Of a stretch of DNA of 64,000 nucleotides, positions 34,450 to 46,059 are shown piece by piece (position 1 is the first letter of the stretch; every line of letters starts with the position of its first letter). The DNA lies in NCBI GenBank assembly GCA_911728455.2, contig OU452228.1, positions 8,976,629 through 9,040,628 on the forward strand. The letters are read 5' to 3'. Position numbers and translations under genes: made by a program. The DNA is from Marthasterias glacialis. Lineage: Eukaryota > Echinodermata > Asteroidea > Forcipulatida > Asteriidae. The notes under the pieces were generated by a model. That model was not told the origin of the DNA. It did no database searches and worked only from the letters and a program-made list of their open reading frames with translations.

Positions 34450-35449
34450 TGGCAGAAGATTGCGCTATATACCTTGTAAAAACTCTTACATGGTTGCTAT
34501 TAAATTCAAGTGGGTCTCATGATTTAAAAACTTAGCATGCCTGTCTTAAAACATGATGAGTGCTTTGAATCCTGTGGGCAAAGGCTCTTGATAAATGACT
34601 GATAGTGTTATTATTATTAAAACCATCAAAATGCCTATTGAAGACACTCAATGTCCATCAATACCTGGTAGTTACATGATAGGCCAGTATCTGGTGGGCA
34701 GGTTTTCATGATGGGCCAGACTTCACAAGTCTCAAAATGATGAAGTCATCATGTTCGGACTCAGGTATTTGTTAAGCACATTTAGTCTGCCCATCAACCG
34801 TCACTTCTAAATTGCGCATCTGTGACTATCGAACGGAATTAATGTCAAACACTACAAATGTCATTAAACCACTCCAAACCTTTGTATGCCCCCCCCCCTA
34901 TCTTTTGTTTGTTACTTAATTTGTACCATTTCTGAGTAGCATTGACAAAATTAAATGTCTTTCCAACGATGAAATGACCAGGCTCTGTGGACCACCGTTT
35001 CATCAGAGAATTCTTCATATTCTCCAAGTGAATCTTCCTAAAAGGTTCATTTTGAGTTAAAAAAAAATTATACTAAATGAAGGGCAATAAATGCACTCAG
35101 ACACTGGCTGTCCATCAAACACTCCAAGTCATTTTAGCAAGTTCCTGTTTCTAGCCATTACACTCTGGGAGAACGAGCTTCACTCAAAAAAACGCGTCGC
35201 CTTGTCTTAAATTTGTTAATTTATTCCCCTTTTTTCCCCTCAAGTAATTAAAACACACTCTTCAAGGTCATTCACCAGGGTTTTTTTCTTCCTTTTCTCA
35301 AAAAGCTCTGAATAAGAGAATCAGGGATTTTTCATCTTCATGAGTGGTCAGAAAGTAAAGCTATTCTATCAATTGCTCAGTGTAGCTCAAACTCTGCCAA
35401 CACACAATCAGGGAAAAGGCCCTAATTCATGAGTTTGCTATCTTAAAAC
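34450..35449. other. No feature recognised
   Basis: A (TTATTA) patch near 34610 and a C run near 34890. No exon or repeat copy recognised. Confidence 0.45.
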
Positions 35450-35715
35450 CCAAGGTCAACATTGGTAAAAAGAAAAACATAAAGGTTCACAGATTTACAT
35501 ATACCTTACATGGTGTAAAGATAATAATGGTAGAAAACTTTCCTTAAAATATTTCTGCCTGAAGTGTTATCGTTTTTAAATAATAGATGAAACAAGATCC
35601 AAAATCAGTTTTCGTCTTAGTAAAACTATGGGAATGCATACAAAAAAATGCTGAATGCGTTTTTAACATTTTCTCACAAATGAAACAACGAAATGCGCTG
35701 AAATTTGTTTGGGCA
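35450..35715 (-). mobile_element. GCCCCAGCTCA-family copy, minus strand
   Basis: CCCAAGGTCAACATTGGTA, GGTTCACAGATTTACATATA, CCTTACATGGTGTAAAGATA and TTCTCACAAATGAAACAACG follow the reverse complement of the elements at 20643 and 56585. The distal end is missing. Confidence 0.85.
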
Positions 35716-36119
35716 TGGCTGCTTGAAATGTGAGGTGGTGTCGGATCCCAACACGTTGATTTTTTTGTTCAGTGTCTCAAATGAAAGTTTATAACTTCCT
35801 TAGCTAAAGGAAAATTGCCGATGTAATATTCAAATTATTTTTTAACCATCGATTTGGCAAAATAAAAACGGCTTATTCCCTGCATGCAAACAGTGGCGTA
35901 ACTGAGAGAGGGGGGTGCCCCCAATGGATGTTTGTGCTGCCCGTGTTTGTGGCATGCTAGCTACAGAGTGCCAGTATGGCCCGGTTATTTATAATGGCAG
36001 CCTCACTTTAAAAACACCCGTGAAAATTAAGGGAAAAAGATACTGTTTATTTTTCCATGAACTGCATTCAGCTCAAATCCTAACAAACTGTGTACATGTT
36101 GTAATGGCAGGTGCAGTGG

Positions 36120-36545
36120 TTTCTACAGCCACTGCATGTTAGCCCATTCTACCCCAGTCTGCTGCTGCATCCAGTGCCTAGTAGCCCATTCCACCCCAAT
36201 CTGTTTCTATATCCATTGCCTGTTAGCCCATTCTACCCCAGTCTGCTGCTGCATCCAGTGCTAAGTAGCCCATTCCTCCCCAATCTGTTTCTATACCCAC
36301 TGCATGTTAGCCCATTCTACCCCAGTCTGCTGCTGCATCCAGTGCCTAGTAGCCCATTCCACCCCGATCTGTTTCTATATCCACTGCCTGTGAGCCCGTT
36401 CTACCCCAGTCTGCTACTGCATCCAGTGCCTAGTAGCCCATTCCACCCCAATCTGTTTCTATATCCACTGCTTGTTAGCCCGTTCTACCCCAGTCTGCTG
36501 CTGCATCCAATGCCTACTGTTACCCACTCCATCCCAGTCTAGTTC
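36120..36545 (+). repeat. 84-bp higher-order minisatellite (2 x 42 bp)
   Basis: Two related 42-bp subunits alternate: one with TAGCCCATTCTACCCCAGTC and TGCTGCTGCATCC, the other with TAGCCCATTCCACCCCAATC and TGTTTCTATATCC. About five dimer units are present, then decaying units to about 36600. Both lengths are multiples of three, which creates a 143-codon low-complexity ORF. Confidence 0.93.
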
Positions 36546-36609
36546 AACACCTATGTCTTTAAACGTATTCCACCCCAGTCTGCCTCCAATCCTGAGGCTA
36601 TTTCACCTT

Positions 36610-37350
36610 CCCCCTTGCCATTTGATTGCTGTCTGATGTTGAAGCCCCTTCATTTAAGTATCTAATCATTAATTTTATCATTGACCTGTTTTGGTGGTGC
36701 CGCCTAAAAGTACTCGGGAGTCTTCTTCCAACCCCCCCCCCCTCCCTCGGGTGAATGGGTTCTAAACGTTTGTACCGCCATGCATAACTGACAGGCGGGT
36801 GCCTTAAGCCCTACTGTGCGCCCGCAGCAGCGTGTTGTATTAAGTCTACGGGATCAATACCACTAAAGCACTCCCAGGCCGACTTTGAATTGTGGCGGTG
36901 ATTGATTTTTCGTCTCAGGCACCCTGCATTTTTTTTTTCCCCTCTCCAGTCTCCCATGCAGCCGACACATAAATTGACTGCCGAGACCATGAGCCGTCAT
37001 CGTTCAAGATGATTTTCCCCCCACGGTCGCCAACAACCAAGAGGGATGCCTTGTGATCTCAGCACCGGACTCGATCAACAGTGTTTCCAAAACACCCCCT
37101 CCACTGGGCATGCAGCGTGCACATTTTGATAGTAAAATCAATTCCCGCAGCAATAACATGACGCCCCCGAGGAGTGTGCATAACACTCAGAGTAGAAGAG
37201 CAGAATAAGCGTAACGTGTGTGAATAATGCTCTAGCACAGCCCAGAGAGGGTGTACCTGCCAAAATGATTGAATTTGCAATTCCACCTCCTTTAAATTCT
37301 GTAGTTAAGGTTCGCGGTCACTAGACATAGAAAATTAAGTTTGTCCTTTT
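36610..37350. other. No gene recognised
   Basis: C run near 36731. Moderately GC-balanced stretch at 36950-37150 without a splice-bounded coding segment. Confidence 0.45.
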
Positions 37351-37352
37351 TC

Positions 37353-37430
<78 letters not shown>
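37353..37430 (+). repeat. (CT)n microsatellite
   Basis: About 75 bp of nearly uninterrupted CT dinucleotides. Capable of triplex (H-DNA) formation in principle. Confidence 0.97.
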
Positions 37431-37969
37431 ACTCATTCCTTAAGTTAAGGGGTGTTTTTTCTCCGGCCAGATTGTATAGATTTTTGAAGGCAGAGTGTGA
37501 TTGAAGACGGAGAAACTAACACTACGTAAACAAGCTCAAACTGCATTACAGTGATTGTTGCCTTTATAACCATGTAACGAAATACCCATTTACCAATAAT
37601 TTTGTGTAGTGCATTGACAGTGATTGCGTGACATGTTTTGCTTCTGCTGATTTTTACTCACTCTAAACCAGCCACACTCACAAACACACACATAAAAAAA
37701 AATTGCAAATTTTGACTAAAAAATGTCATTGTCCTGGAGTCAGTCGTGGTACAAAACCCAATTACTTGCACCGAGGTGTGTTTGTTTTTCCCCGACAAGT
37801 CTTGTAAATTGAATAATTTCATTACAAGTTTTTCCTGTGAATGAAATTTGACAAAAATGAATTGATGGATTGAAAAATTGAAATATGAAGGCAAGTATGA
37901 CCGTCTTTTTTTGACCTATAAAACCGCTGCACAACTGTATTTTTCCGAAGTGAGAAATACAGATAATAA

Positions 37970-38432
37970 TAACAGTGGGTTGTTATTCAGCGCACATATC
38001 CTAGTACCTAGATCAAGGTGCTTTACAACATCCGTGTTCGTCAATCTTTAACCAAGGGTTAATCAAACATAATGACTACCGTCCCATGATCTTGCAGGTT
38101 CCTATTTATACACCTGGGTTGCGATTGCCCTCAAATTCCAAACTTTGCCAACACCTGTAGGGACTTTCCTGCCTCCCCGTCCGTGGGTCCTCCGGGGGCC
38201 CTCGACCCCATTCTACCTTGCCCCAACAGCCTGATTCCCCGTTTCGGACTCCCAACCCTTCTGGTCCTGCCACTTCATGGGGGCTGGAGCTCCGCCGAGC
38301 CCCACAGAAGTAATTTATGGTTGAGTGTCTTGCTCATGGACACAATTGCCATGACCGGGATTCTAACCCACACTCAGATGACTAGACCATCAGAACTTGA
38401 GTTTGATGCTCTAGACCGCTCAGCAAAGACAC
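37970..38432 (-). mobile_element. SINE-A, long copy
   Basis: On the minus strand the head includes box B-like GGGTTAGAATCCCGG and a Leu-type anticodon arm (GAGTCTAGAG... region at 38390-38415). The body contains TGTCCATGAGCAAGACACTC and ends near AACAACCCACTGTTATTATT. A GC-rich middle (38160-38300) is not shared with the copy at 10835 and may be an insertion. Confidence 0.75.
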
Positions 38433-38459
38433 ATGAAATACCTGTAGGAGCTCAGCGAT

Positions 38460-39420
38460 GAAGAGCCTGTTTTTGGAAACATCAGAATTCCAGTCTTTAC
38501 AGTCAACGATAAAATACATCATCGAGAAAATCATTGAGAAAATCACTGCAAAATATTACATAAATATTGACGTGGTTTTTGCCAGTTATTAAAAGGTTTT
38601 GTTTGTTTTTTTAGATTTTTGTTGTTTGTGATGTATATACATATTTTATTTTCATTGTTTTTCCTTTATTTGGTGGATTGAAATTGGTGATTTCCCCCCT
38701 TCCCTTTTCACCAGATTTTTCCTGCCAGTTTTTCCTCCTAGTATTGTCATGCAGGCCTACTGCAAACCCCCGTCCTTATTTACTCCAAACGGCAGGAAGA
38801 CCCTCACTATAAAGTACTCCAGTACACACGGGAGGTTTTCATCTATACCCACTGAGCTTAGTATCAGTCAGTCCTTGTACTCTATGGTTTCTGTCAGGCG
38901 GCCCTCACTTCCCCCTTTGGGACCTTGAATGTGTGTGCCCCGATCTCCCATGACAGGTCAGGCTTTTTCAGCTTTATTGGTCGTCGCACGGATTAGTATT
39001 GTGTTTGTCACATGTCCTGAGCTGAGCGCAAGCGCCACCCCCATAGTCATCTGAAATACTATCTCACCTTTCTTTATTTTTTTATTTGTAAGACGAAAAA
39101 GTGCATAACTTTAGTTTCTTTTTTACCCCCTCATTTTTCTTCGCCCCTTCACCTTCCTTCTGAAGGCAATGGACTCTGATTCATAACTCATAAAAAGAAA
39201 ACTGTTGCAGAGTTTGTATGGACCTTACATGGTGTACTTTTCACGCTTTTGTGGTCCAACTATCCTTTTCAATAGCTGCAGTCAAGCATTTCCTGCCTGA
39301 ACTATGTGGCATTTAATTGGCAGCGCATGAATTGATGTGTCTGCCAGTTTACATTAGAGCTGAATTTCTTCATATTTGGGCATGCAATATCTCAGCTGAT
39401 CATACATATCAAGTAATGAC
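38460..39420. other. No feature recognised
   Basis: T-rich and then C-rich unique-looking DNA. A decayed GCCCCAGCTCA-family piece may lie at 39190-39300 (TTACATGGTGTA, TTCCTGCCTGAACTA), too weak to call. Confidence 0.4.
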
Positions 39421-39757
39421 CCACAAGGGAAACTGACTTGTGTAACTATAAATCCATTTTGGGGCGAACAAAGACAAATTGAATAGAATGGGATTTGAAC
39501 CTGTGACCTTTGGGTTCATCTGCCAGTGCTCTACCAACTGAGCATTTTAGCCCTTTGTTAGCAATCTCCATATTTGATTACTAGCTTTGTTCGGGAGCGG
39601 GTGGGGTTTGTGGAAAGGAGGATGCCAGCTAAAATTGTACAATCGATAGCCAACATATAATAGGGCTAGATAGCTCAGTTAGAGCACTGACACGTAGCCC
39701 GGACATCACAGGTTCAAATCCCATTCTAGTAATTTTTTCTCTGTTCAACCCAAAATA
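39421..39757. mobile_element. Palindromic tRNA-like element, copy 2, both arms with boxes A and B
   Basis: The left arm (minus) has GCTCTACCAACTGAGCA (box A) and GGGATTTGAACCTGTGAC (box B). The right arm (plus) has GATAGCTCAGTTAGAGCA and CACAGGTTCAAATCCCATTC. Outer words TTTTGGGGCGAACAAAG and CTGTTCAACCCAAAATA pair. The two tRNA-like units are divergent with 5' ends at the centre, 90-150 bp apart. Confidence 0.92.
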
Positions 39758-39759
39758 CA

Positions 39760-40370
39760 CACACTTACGCCCTTTCCACGAAAGTTTCAAAGCTCCTGGA
39801 AGGTTACAACATAGTCCTTACTTAACGATGTACTGGTATTAAAGTATGTAAAATAATCACAAATTCTGATACAGATTAGTCTCAAGCAGATTTTTTTTAT
39901 TTGTCTAACAAGTGCTTCATCAGCAAATTCCACTTTTTTAGTGCAATAGTAAACTGAAAAACACTGTACAAATGTGTGTGTGCTCGCCAGTTTGTAAGTT
40001 TGCATGTCTGTATAACACTGTATAAAAAAATCAATAACATGTCTTGTAAAATCCACCTACGTTTTTTTTTTTTCAAAGTGAAAATCCTGTTCCCACGCTT
40101 TGGTATAAATTTGACTTGACCTGCAGGCATGCACATTACTTCATACTTTATGGGTTGATGATGTGGAAGGTAGGTCAATAGGGTGTCCAGCTTTTAGTTT
40201 TAGTTTCAAAATTTGATAAAGAGCAGACCTTTAAAGGTAGAATACAAGATTGGTATTCATCAAAAAGTTTTTTTACCTAGTATCAGTCGGAAAGCTCACT
40301 GATTATGAAGTTCATATCAGTACCATTTTTGCCATATAAATATTTCTCTCTGAAATACTGTCTGAAATAA
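39760..40370. other. No feature recognised
   Basis: AT-rich; T run near 40060. No exon-like stretch. Confidence 0.45.
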
Positions 40371-40374
40371 GTGT

Positions 40375-40700
40375 GGTGGAATGGGTTGCATGTGCAAACT
40401 GTGCATAAAGCACTCGCCTCTCACCAGTGTGTCCCTGGTTCGAGTCCTTGCTAGGGTTATATGTGAGTAGAGTTGTGCATTGGTTCTCTCCTGCACCTCA
40501 AGGGTTTTTCTCCAGGCCATCCGGTTTTTCTCCCTCCGAAAAAAAACCCACTTTCGATCTCAGGCTGTGCTCCATGGTCATATATGGGTTGATGTGGCTG
40601 GCTGCCGAAGGCACCCTTGAATGCCTGCAGCTCGAACATGTGTAGCTGCATCCTTCGCAATTCAGCTTCTCAGCTGCCAGCAAGGATGATTAGCCTCCCA
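40375..40700 (+). mobile_element. SINE-C, tRNA-derived
   Basis: A box B (CCTGGTTCGAGTCCTTGCT) is followed by a body with GTGAGTAGAGTTGTGCATTG, CTCAAGGGTTTTTCTCC, TTGATGTGGCTGGC and GCAGCTCGAACATGTGTAGC. It ends in AAATTATTATTAAAG. Box A is eroded. A single copy here; distinct from SINE-A and SINE-B. Confidence 0.7.
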
Positions 40701-40709
40701 AATTATTAT

Positions 40710-41325
40710 TAAAGTCAAGAAAATAAAATTTGAAGCCCCCGATTTTAACTTCGGTTGTAACAATCGAAATTAAGGACAATGTGTTTACATGCTGAAAAAT
40801 GTGCAAGGTTTTTCACTATTTTCTCCGGACGACGGATCGAGGCCAAATTATCACAGGTTGTTTTTTCATGTGTATATAGAATCACACAAAGTAAGAACAC
40901 TGCATGATGAGCTTTACCAATCCATCCTATATTTTACCTTTAAAATGATCGTCTTGGACATTTCTGTAAAGGTAGCACAGTCTTGTTTGACAGTTCTTGA
41001 GTATACTTTGAAGAAGAGGTGGTGGATTTGAAATGTGGGATTCAGAGTTTCAATTATTGTGTTGTAACTTTTAGTCTGGAGATTGGTTCTAACATCTTTT
41101 ATGGGCCTCATTTTGTTTGTTGTTGAGACAACTGTAATAATATTAATTTTCATGATTCTGAACCAGAAACTTTCTGTGATTTGTCTGGATTTTTTTTTTT
41201 ACGATTTCAGGATTTTTTTCTTATATACCGTAGCACTTTATCTACACCTGACAGGCATCTCAAAGCACTCATGGTTTTTCCCGACAGGTATGCAGAGCTA
41301 TGTTGAATTCTGAGACTCATTTATA
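40710..41325. other. No feature recognised
   Basis: No exon or repeat copy recognised. Several 70-80-codon ORFs overlap each other and have no recognisable domain. Confidence 0.45.
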
Positions 41326-41530
41326 CAGCACCTTGTAATGGTTTACAAGGTGATGTGGCACAATCTGCAGCCAACCATGGCAGAAAACACCCAGGGCAAA
41401 CTCCTTCTCCTTACACTAAGTGTACTGGGTTCTTTTACACGCATTTACTACACATTACTACACATTACAGTTTCATTGCCCATCCAAAAGACAAAGCAAT
41501 TAGTGTGTCTTGCTCAAGAACACAATGTCA
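41326..41530 (-). mobile_element. SINE-A body, truncated
   Basis: ACCTTGTAATGG, GGGCAAACTCCTTCTCCTTA, GTGTACTGGGTTCTTTTACA and TGTGTCTTGCTCAAGAACAC track the SINE at 10835-11245. The tRNA head is absent. Confidence 0.8.
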
Positions 41531-42124
41531 ATGTTTAAACGAAGGGCGTTAAAAGAACCTTTTGAGATATTTGCATTTTTAAAGGTGCTAAATTCGAAAC
41601 TGAAAACTTGTTTGTGCAGTTTAAGTGCCCTAATGTGTTTCGTTGAGAGTTAGATCTTATCAATAATATAATACATAATACACCAAAACATTGATTAATT
41701 AACACAATTATTAGTCAAACATGTCCATTATTTCTTGAAAACGCAAAAGCATGATGACCTACTTTTGTGCACATTTTTAGTGCATGTTTTTTCATAGTGA
41801 AGGGGGGGGGCATGTCACATGATCACGCGCACACTGACAAGCCCGTCTCTTTGTAAAAAAACAAATACGAATACAAAAACAAATACATTTTGATACAATG
41901 TGTTTTGCACATTGTTTAGGGTTGCCCGTTTGTGTTTTCACGAAAAACACAAACTGCTTAATCTTTGGATGCCTGTCGGTATTCGTAATTAAAGCAATTA
42001 ACAAATTAGTCATATTTTCTAATTGGGAACACTTCAGGATTGTAGAGTATTATGTTTTAATCATAATTAGTGAATAAGAAAAAACTAAAACAAAAACAAA
42101 CATGATTTTTGGCATCCCCCATCC

Positions 42125-42238
42125 CTTCGTGAAAACACTGATGACAAGTGCCACAACCAGGACCCAACCCTACACTCTGACAAACACCAGAACTTGAGTC
42201 TAATACACCAAACCGCTCAACCATAAAACTCAATGATC
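42125..42238 (-). mobile_element. SINE-A head fragment
   Basis: Minus strand: box A-like TATGGTTGAGCGG, anticodon region CTCAAGTTCTGGTG and box B-like GGGTTGGGTCCTGG. It stops after the head. Confidence 0.8.
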
Positions 42239-42384
42239 TCCAGATCATCCTTCGAACTGGCCTAAAAGATTTAAACTAGCCATGAAGTGGAGTAAATAAT
42301 AATAGTTGCATTGAATTGAATTAGACAATTCCCTCGGGTTTACCAATTTTTTAATCCGAATCTTTAAATCCTCTCAGCTAATCA

Positions 42385-42640
42385 CCTTTACCAGCAAAAT
42401 TTCAAATAAATAAATTCAAGGGTTGGAATTTTTCAGGTTTGTACACTCACACCCTAGTGAAAATTTAGATAAAATGTCCATTAACAGACTGAGCATCAGA
42501 AAATATGTTTGCAGGCGTGATTGCTTCGTTCTTGAAAGGGCAAGGGCACCATGGCAGTTTCTGCTTGATAAAGGGCACCTCTCTGAGGAAATTGTAAACT
42601 TCTATTGGAACATTTCAAGGGCAGCCGTTGCCCTCAAGAA
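42385..42640 (+). repeat. Dispersed repeat R, long copy 1
   Basis: About 250 bp, about 90% like 44284-44529 by eye: TTTACCAGCAAAATTTCAAA, CACACCCTAGTGAAAATTTA, AGGGCAAGGGCACCATGGCA and TGATAAAGGGCACCTCTCT. A 10-bp AAAGGGAACA is absent here and present in the other copy. No recognised family. Confidence 0.9.
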
Positions 42641-42721
42641 GTATCAGGCCTCTGTTTGTCAACATTAATAAAAAAGCGATGATGGTATAAGTTAAACTGT
42701 AATCTAGCAAGGTATCTTATC

Positions 42722-42850
42722 AATTTTGGGGTGAACAAAGTTAAAAAATAACTAGGGCGGGATTTGAACCTCTTGAGTTTACATGCTAGTGCACTACCAA
42801 CCGAGCTATCTAGTTCGATGTTGGCAGTCTCCCTGTTTTGTCGGTATCTT
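42722..42850 (-). mobile_element. tRNA-like element, copy 3, single arm
   Basis: It contains TTTTGGGGTGAACAAAG, GGGATTTGAACCTC (box B, minus) and CACTACCAACCGAGCTATC (box A, minus). The partner arm is missing. Confidence 0.85.
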
Positions 42851-42854
42851 TGTT

Positions 42855-43617
42855 GAGTTATCCTATCAGCGGAACTGAGGGATTGATGCAACATACTGAA
42901 GATGTTCTTACAGAACCGTCTGAATACATTTTGCCAATTGAATTAGACAATTCCCTTGGGTTTGCCAATTTTTGTTTTAATAAGCTTAGTCTTGTTCCTT
43001 CCCTATTTGGCATTTAAACTGACTCAAATTAGTAAATTAGTAACCAAATGTTTGATCGAATTCCGAACTTGTGTAATATTCTACTCCTTTGAAAGGATTT
43101 TCTGCTTTCAAATTGAGTTGTGCCTCGGAGGGAATTGTGGCCGCAGGAGAACTGGAGTGTTTCAATCAGAGGGAAAACGTGCTGGCATCCTGAAATGACT
43201 GAGTGCACACTGTTTGTTTAAAGCAGTTGGGCAGTTTCACTAAAACACCTCCAAAATGTTTATTTTCAATTCTTACGGAATGAGTTATTTTAACACACTG
43301 TGAAGTCGGTGCCTTCCACACTGTCAAAATCAACCATGTATAGAAAAATACTAAATTCAGATTAACGCTTCCTCTGTGTGTTAATTAGCTTACCATTCAC
43401 TGCAAGTGGAAAAAGCAATCTTTCAAGGTTTGTGGTTGCACTGTGGAAATAACAGTCAAGAGTTTTGACAGATCCGACTCTGAAAAGAAGTTTCGATTCG
43501 AATGCTTGGACTGTCTTCAGGAGGAATACTGGACGCTTCATTGTACATTGTAAGATAACAACATATTTCGTTATTATGTTGTATTTGTTACACAATCAAA
43601 AGTTTAGATTTATTTGT
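42855..43617. other. No feature recognised
   Basis: The word ATTGAATTAGACAATTCCCT occurs at about 42320 and again at about 42940, a short direct repeat flanking repeat R and the tRNA-like arm. Nothing coding. Confidence 0.4.
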
Positions 43618-43997
43618 TGTGTTCCCGGTAAAAGGGCTTTGCATAAAGTATTTTGTCCCAGTATTAAAAGTAAAAGGGCTTTACATAAAGTATTTTGTCC
43701 CAGTATTAAAAGTAAAAGGGCTTTACATAAAGTATTTTGTCCCAGTATTTAAAGGACGTAAGCAATAAAATGGTCCCTGACATAAAAGATATGGCATTAT
43801 TGTTACATTTTTGTTGCTAGAATTAACCCAAAGACATGTTTGGCCAATCCCATGCAGAATTTAATCTTCCTACAATAACTTTTGAATGGCTGAAAATTGA
43901 TCAAACTTGCCCACTCAGTTTTCTTGAAAAATTTCACATCATTTGCTTACGCCCTTTTACCAGAAACTTGTCATTACGCCCTTTTACCGGGCACACA
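43618..43997. mobile_element. TIR element, TGTG(T/G)CCCGG ends, with internal tandem repeat
   Basis: It starts TGTGTTCCCGGTAAAAGGGC and ends GCCCTTTTACCGGGCACACA, the inverted complement at 19 of 20 bases. Near the left end a 51-bp unit containing TAAAAGGGCTTTACATAAAG and TATTTTGTCCCAGTATTAAA is repeated three times. A relative lies at 58441-58764. Confidence 0.93.
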
Positions 43998-44283
43998 ATG
44001 TATTGATTCATTTGAGATTTGTTACAATGGTTGATCAAAATGGAATGATATACAAAACCATCGCTACTGCCATGACTATTGTCTTAAGGTACACTGTTTG
44101 TAATGTAGATTTGTGTTACTGAAATATCTACTGTCTTTGAATCAATGTATGGTACAGCATTTGGTAATGCAGAACTGCTTTTACTGCCATTTCTAACTCT
44201 CTGAATCAAGAGAAGGTGCAGTTTCAGTAATGTAAAAGTGATTCTTCTGACATGTTTAGTCTCTCTTAATCCAAATAAGGTAC

Positions 44284-44529
44284 ATCTTTACCAGCAAAAT
44301 TTCAAATAAATAAATTCAGGGGCTGGAATTTGTCAGGTTTGTACACTCACACCCTAGTGAAAATTTAGATAAAATGTCCAAAAGGGAACATTAACAGACT
44401 GAACATCAGAAAATATGTTTGCGGGCGTGATTGCTTCATTCTGGAAAGGGCAAGGGCACCAAGGCAGTTTCTGCTTGATAAAGGGCACCTCTATGAGGAA
44501 ATTGTAAACCTCTGTTGAAATATTTCAAA
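44284..44529 (+). repeat. Dispersed repeat R, long copy 2
   Basis: Landmarks as for 42385-42640, with an extra AAAGGGAACA after AAAATGTCC. It interrupts the GAATCAAGATAAGG array, so it inserted into it or the array expanded around it. Confidence 0.9.
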
Positions 44530-44692
44530 TCTACTGGCATGTCTACTCTCTCTGAATCAAGATAAGGTATAATGTTGACAATGTAAAGCTGATTCTACTA
44601 TGTTTAGTCTCTCTGAATCAAGATAAGGTACAATGTTGGTAATGTAAAACTGATTTTACTGCTATGTTTAGTCTCTGAATCAAGATAAGGTA

Positions 44693-45547
44693 CAATGTTG
44701 ACAATGTAAAACTGATTCTACTGCTATGTTTAGTCTCTCTGAATCAAGATAAGGTATATGTTGGTACTAAGCTGCGTCTGACATTTCTACTCGCTAAATC
44801 AAGATAAGGTACAGTGTAAAATTGATTTTGTTGGCAAGACTAGTCTCTCTGAATTAAGATAAGGTACAATGTTGGTAATGTGAAACCTTTACTGACATGT
44901 CTACTCTCTAAATCAAGATAAAGTACATCTTTGGTAATGTAAAACTGATTCATCTGGCATGTCTAGTCTTGGGGAAGGGGGGGTAGTCAAATGTTTGATA
45001 TTGAATGGTACGTCTTGAAAAAGGCTCATTCACATTTTCTTATGTTTCAAAAGATCTTCACCAGATTATAACCTGTAAGTAAGTTTGACTCTCTTGTTCT
45101 TATACCTTTAAGCATTCTACTGCCAATGTTGACAATGTAAAACTGATTCTACTGCTATGTTTAGTCTCTCTGAATCAAGATAAGGTATATGTTGGTACTA
45201 AGCTGCGTCTGACATTTCTACTCGCTAAATCAAGATAAGGTACAGTGTAAAATTGATTTTGTTGGCAAGACTAGTCTCTCTGAATTAAGATAAGGTACAA
45301 TGTTGGTAATGTGAAACCTTTACTGACATGTCTACTCTCTAAATCAAGATAAAGTACATCTTTGGTAATGTAAAACTGATTCATCTGGCATGTCTAGTCT
45401 TGGGGAAGGGGGGGGGTAGTCAAATGTTTGATATTGAATGGTACGTCTTGAAAAAGGCTCATTCACATTTTCTTATGTTTCAAAAGATCTTCACCAGATT
45501 ATAACCTGTAAGTAAGTTTGACTCTCTTGTTCTTATACCTTTAAGCA
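44693..45547 (+). repeat. Near-identical tandem duplication (2 x about 423 bp)
   Basis: Copy 1 (44693-45114) and copy 2 (45124-45547) agree at every base I compared, except a G run of 7 in the first and 9 in the second. They are offset by 431 bp. Both begin CAATGTTGACAATGTAAAAC and end TTATACCTTTAAGCA. Either a very recent duplication or an assembly artefact. Confidence 0.95.
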
Positions 45548-45549
45548 AA

Positions 45550-46039
45550 TGTGACAAGTGTAATCAAACCACTTATCGAGCCTTATGTGAGTGCGGACGA
45601 CTTAAAGAGTTGAAGGCGATTTGTATCATCTCATCCCGTGCCGCTGGCAGAGAGATCTCTCACAGGCAAGTGCGTGGGATTAAATTGAGAAAGAAGGAAA
45701 TTATAGAAACACAAAACAGGTACAGAGCTGGATTCAGGTGATGGATGGTTTTGGAGAAGGAAGTCTGCATTGTAAGATGACCTAACTGAACCGGAAGATA
45801 CAATTTTTTTTTTGTGACAAAGTTGCCTCTAGGCGATGGCTACGCACCTGCAGACCCGGATTGTGTTGAACATACGTTTTAAGACAATAATACAAAAATT
45901 TTTAGTGAAAGGAAATATGTTAGTTCCGGTGGTAAAGTTGTCTGTTTTGCTGCCAACAATTTGTGTTTTTGCTTGTGTTGTATACTTCTCAGTAATCCAG
46001 CCTTTTTTTGTTGAATCGAGTAAAGGTTTTTCAGGTAAT
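45550..46039. other. No feature recognised
   Basis: No exon: one open segment near 45600-45740 ends at a GC-type donor and has no homology. Confidence 0.4.
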
Positions 46040-46059
46040 TTTTTTTTTCTTGATTGTTG

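Larger units (their letters stand above)
44090..45547 (-). repeat. GAATCAAGATAAGG tandem array
   Basis: Roughly every 60-70 bp: CTCTCTGAATCAAGATAAGG, TACAATGTTGG, TAATGTAAAACTGATT and CTGCTATGTTTAG variants. This is the reverse complement of the arrays at 17370 and 32220. Repeat R copy 2 (44284-44529) is embedded in it. The right portion is duplicated (see next entry). Confidence 0.92.

Noticed and set aside
36111-36542. 143-codon ORF rich in proline, serine and leucine.
   Set aside because: It arises from the 84-bp tandem repeat; same argument of frame-preserving period.
38160-38300. GC-rich block considered as an exon or CpG island.
   Set aside because: It lies inside a SINE-A copy, has in-frame stops in each candidate frame, and few CpG relative to its GC content.
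45600-45690. Open segment ending CTCACAG|GCAAGT, considered as an exon with a GC donor.
   Set aside because: No homology to TBC1D19 or any family recognised, and no acceptor tract.
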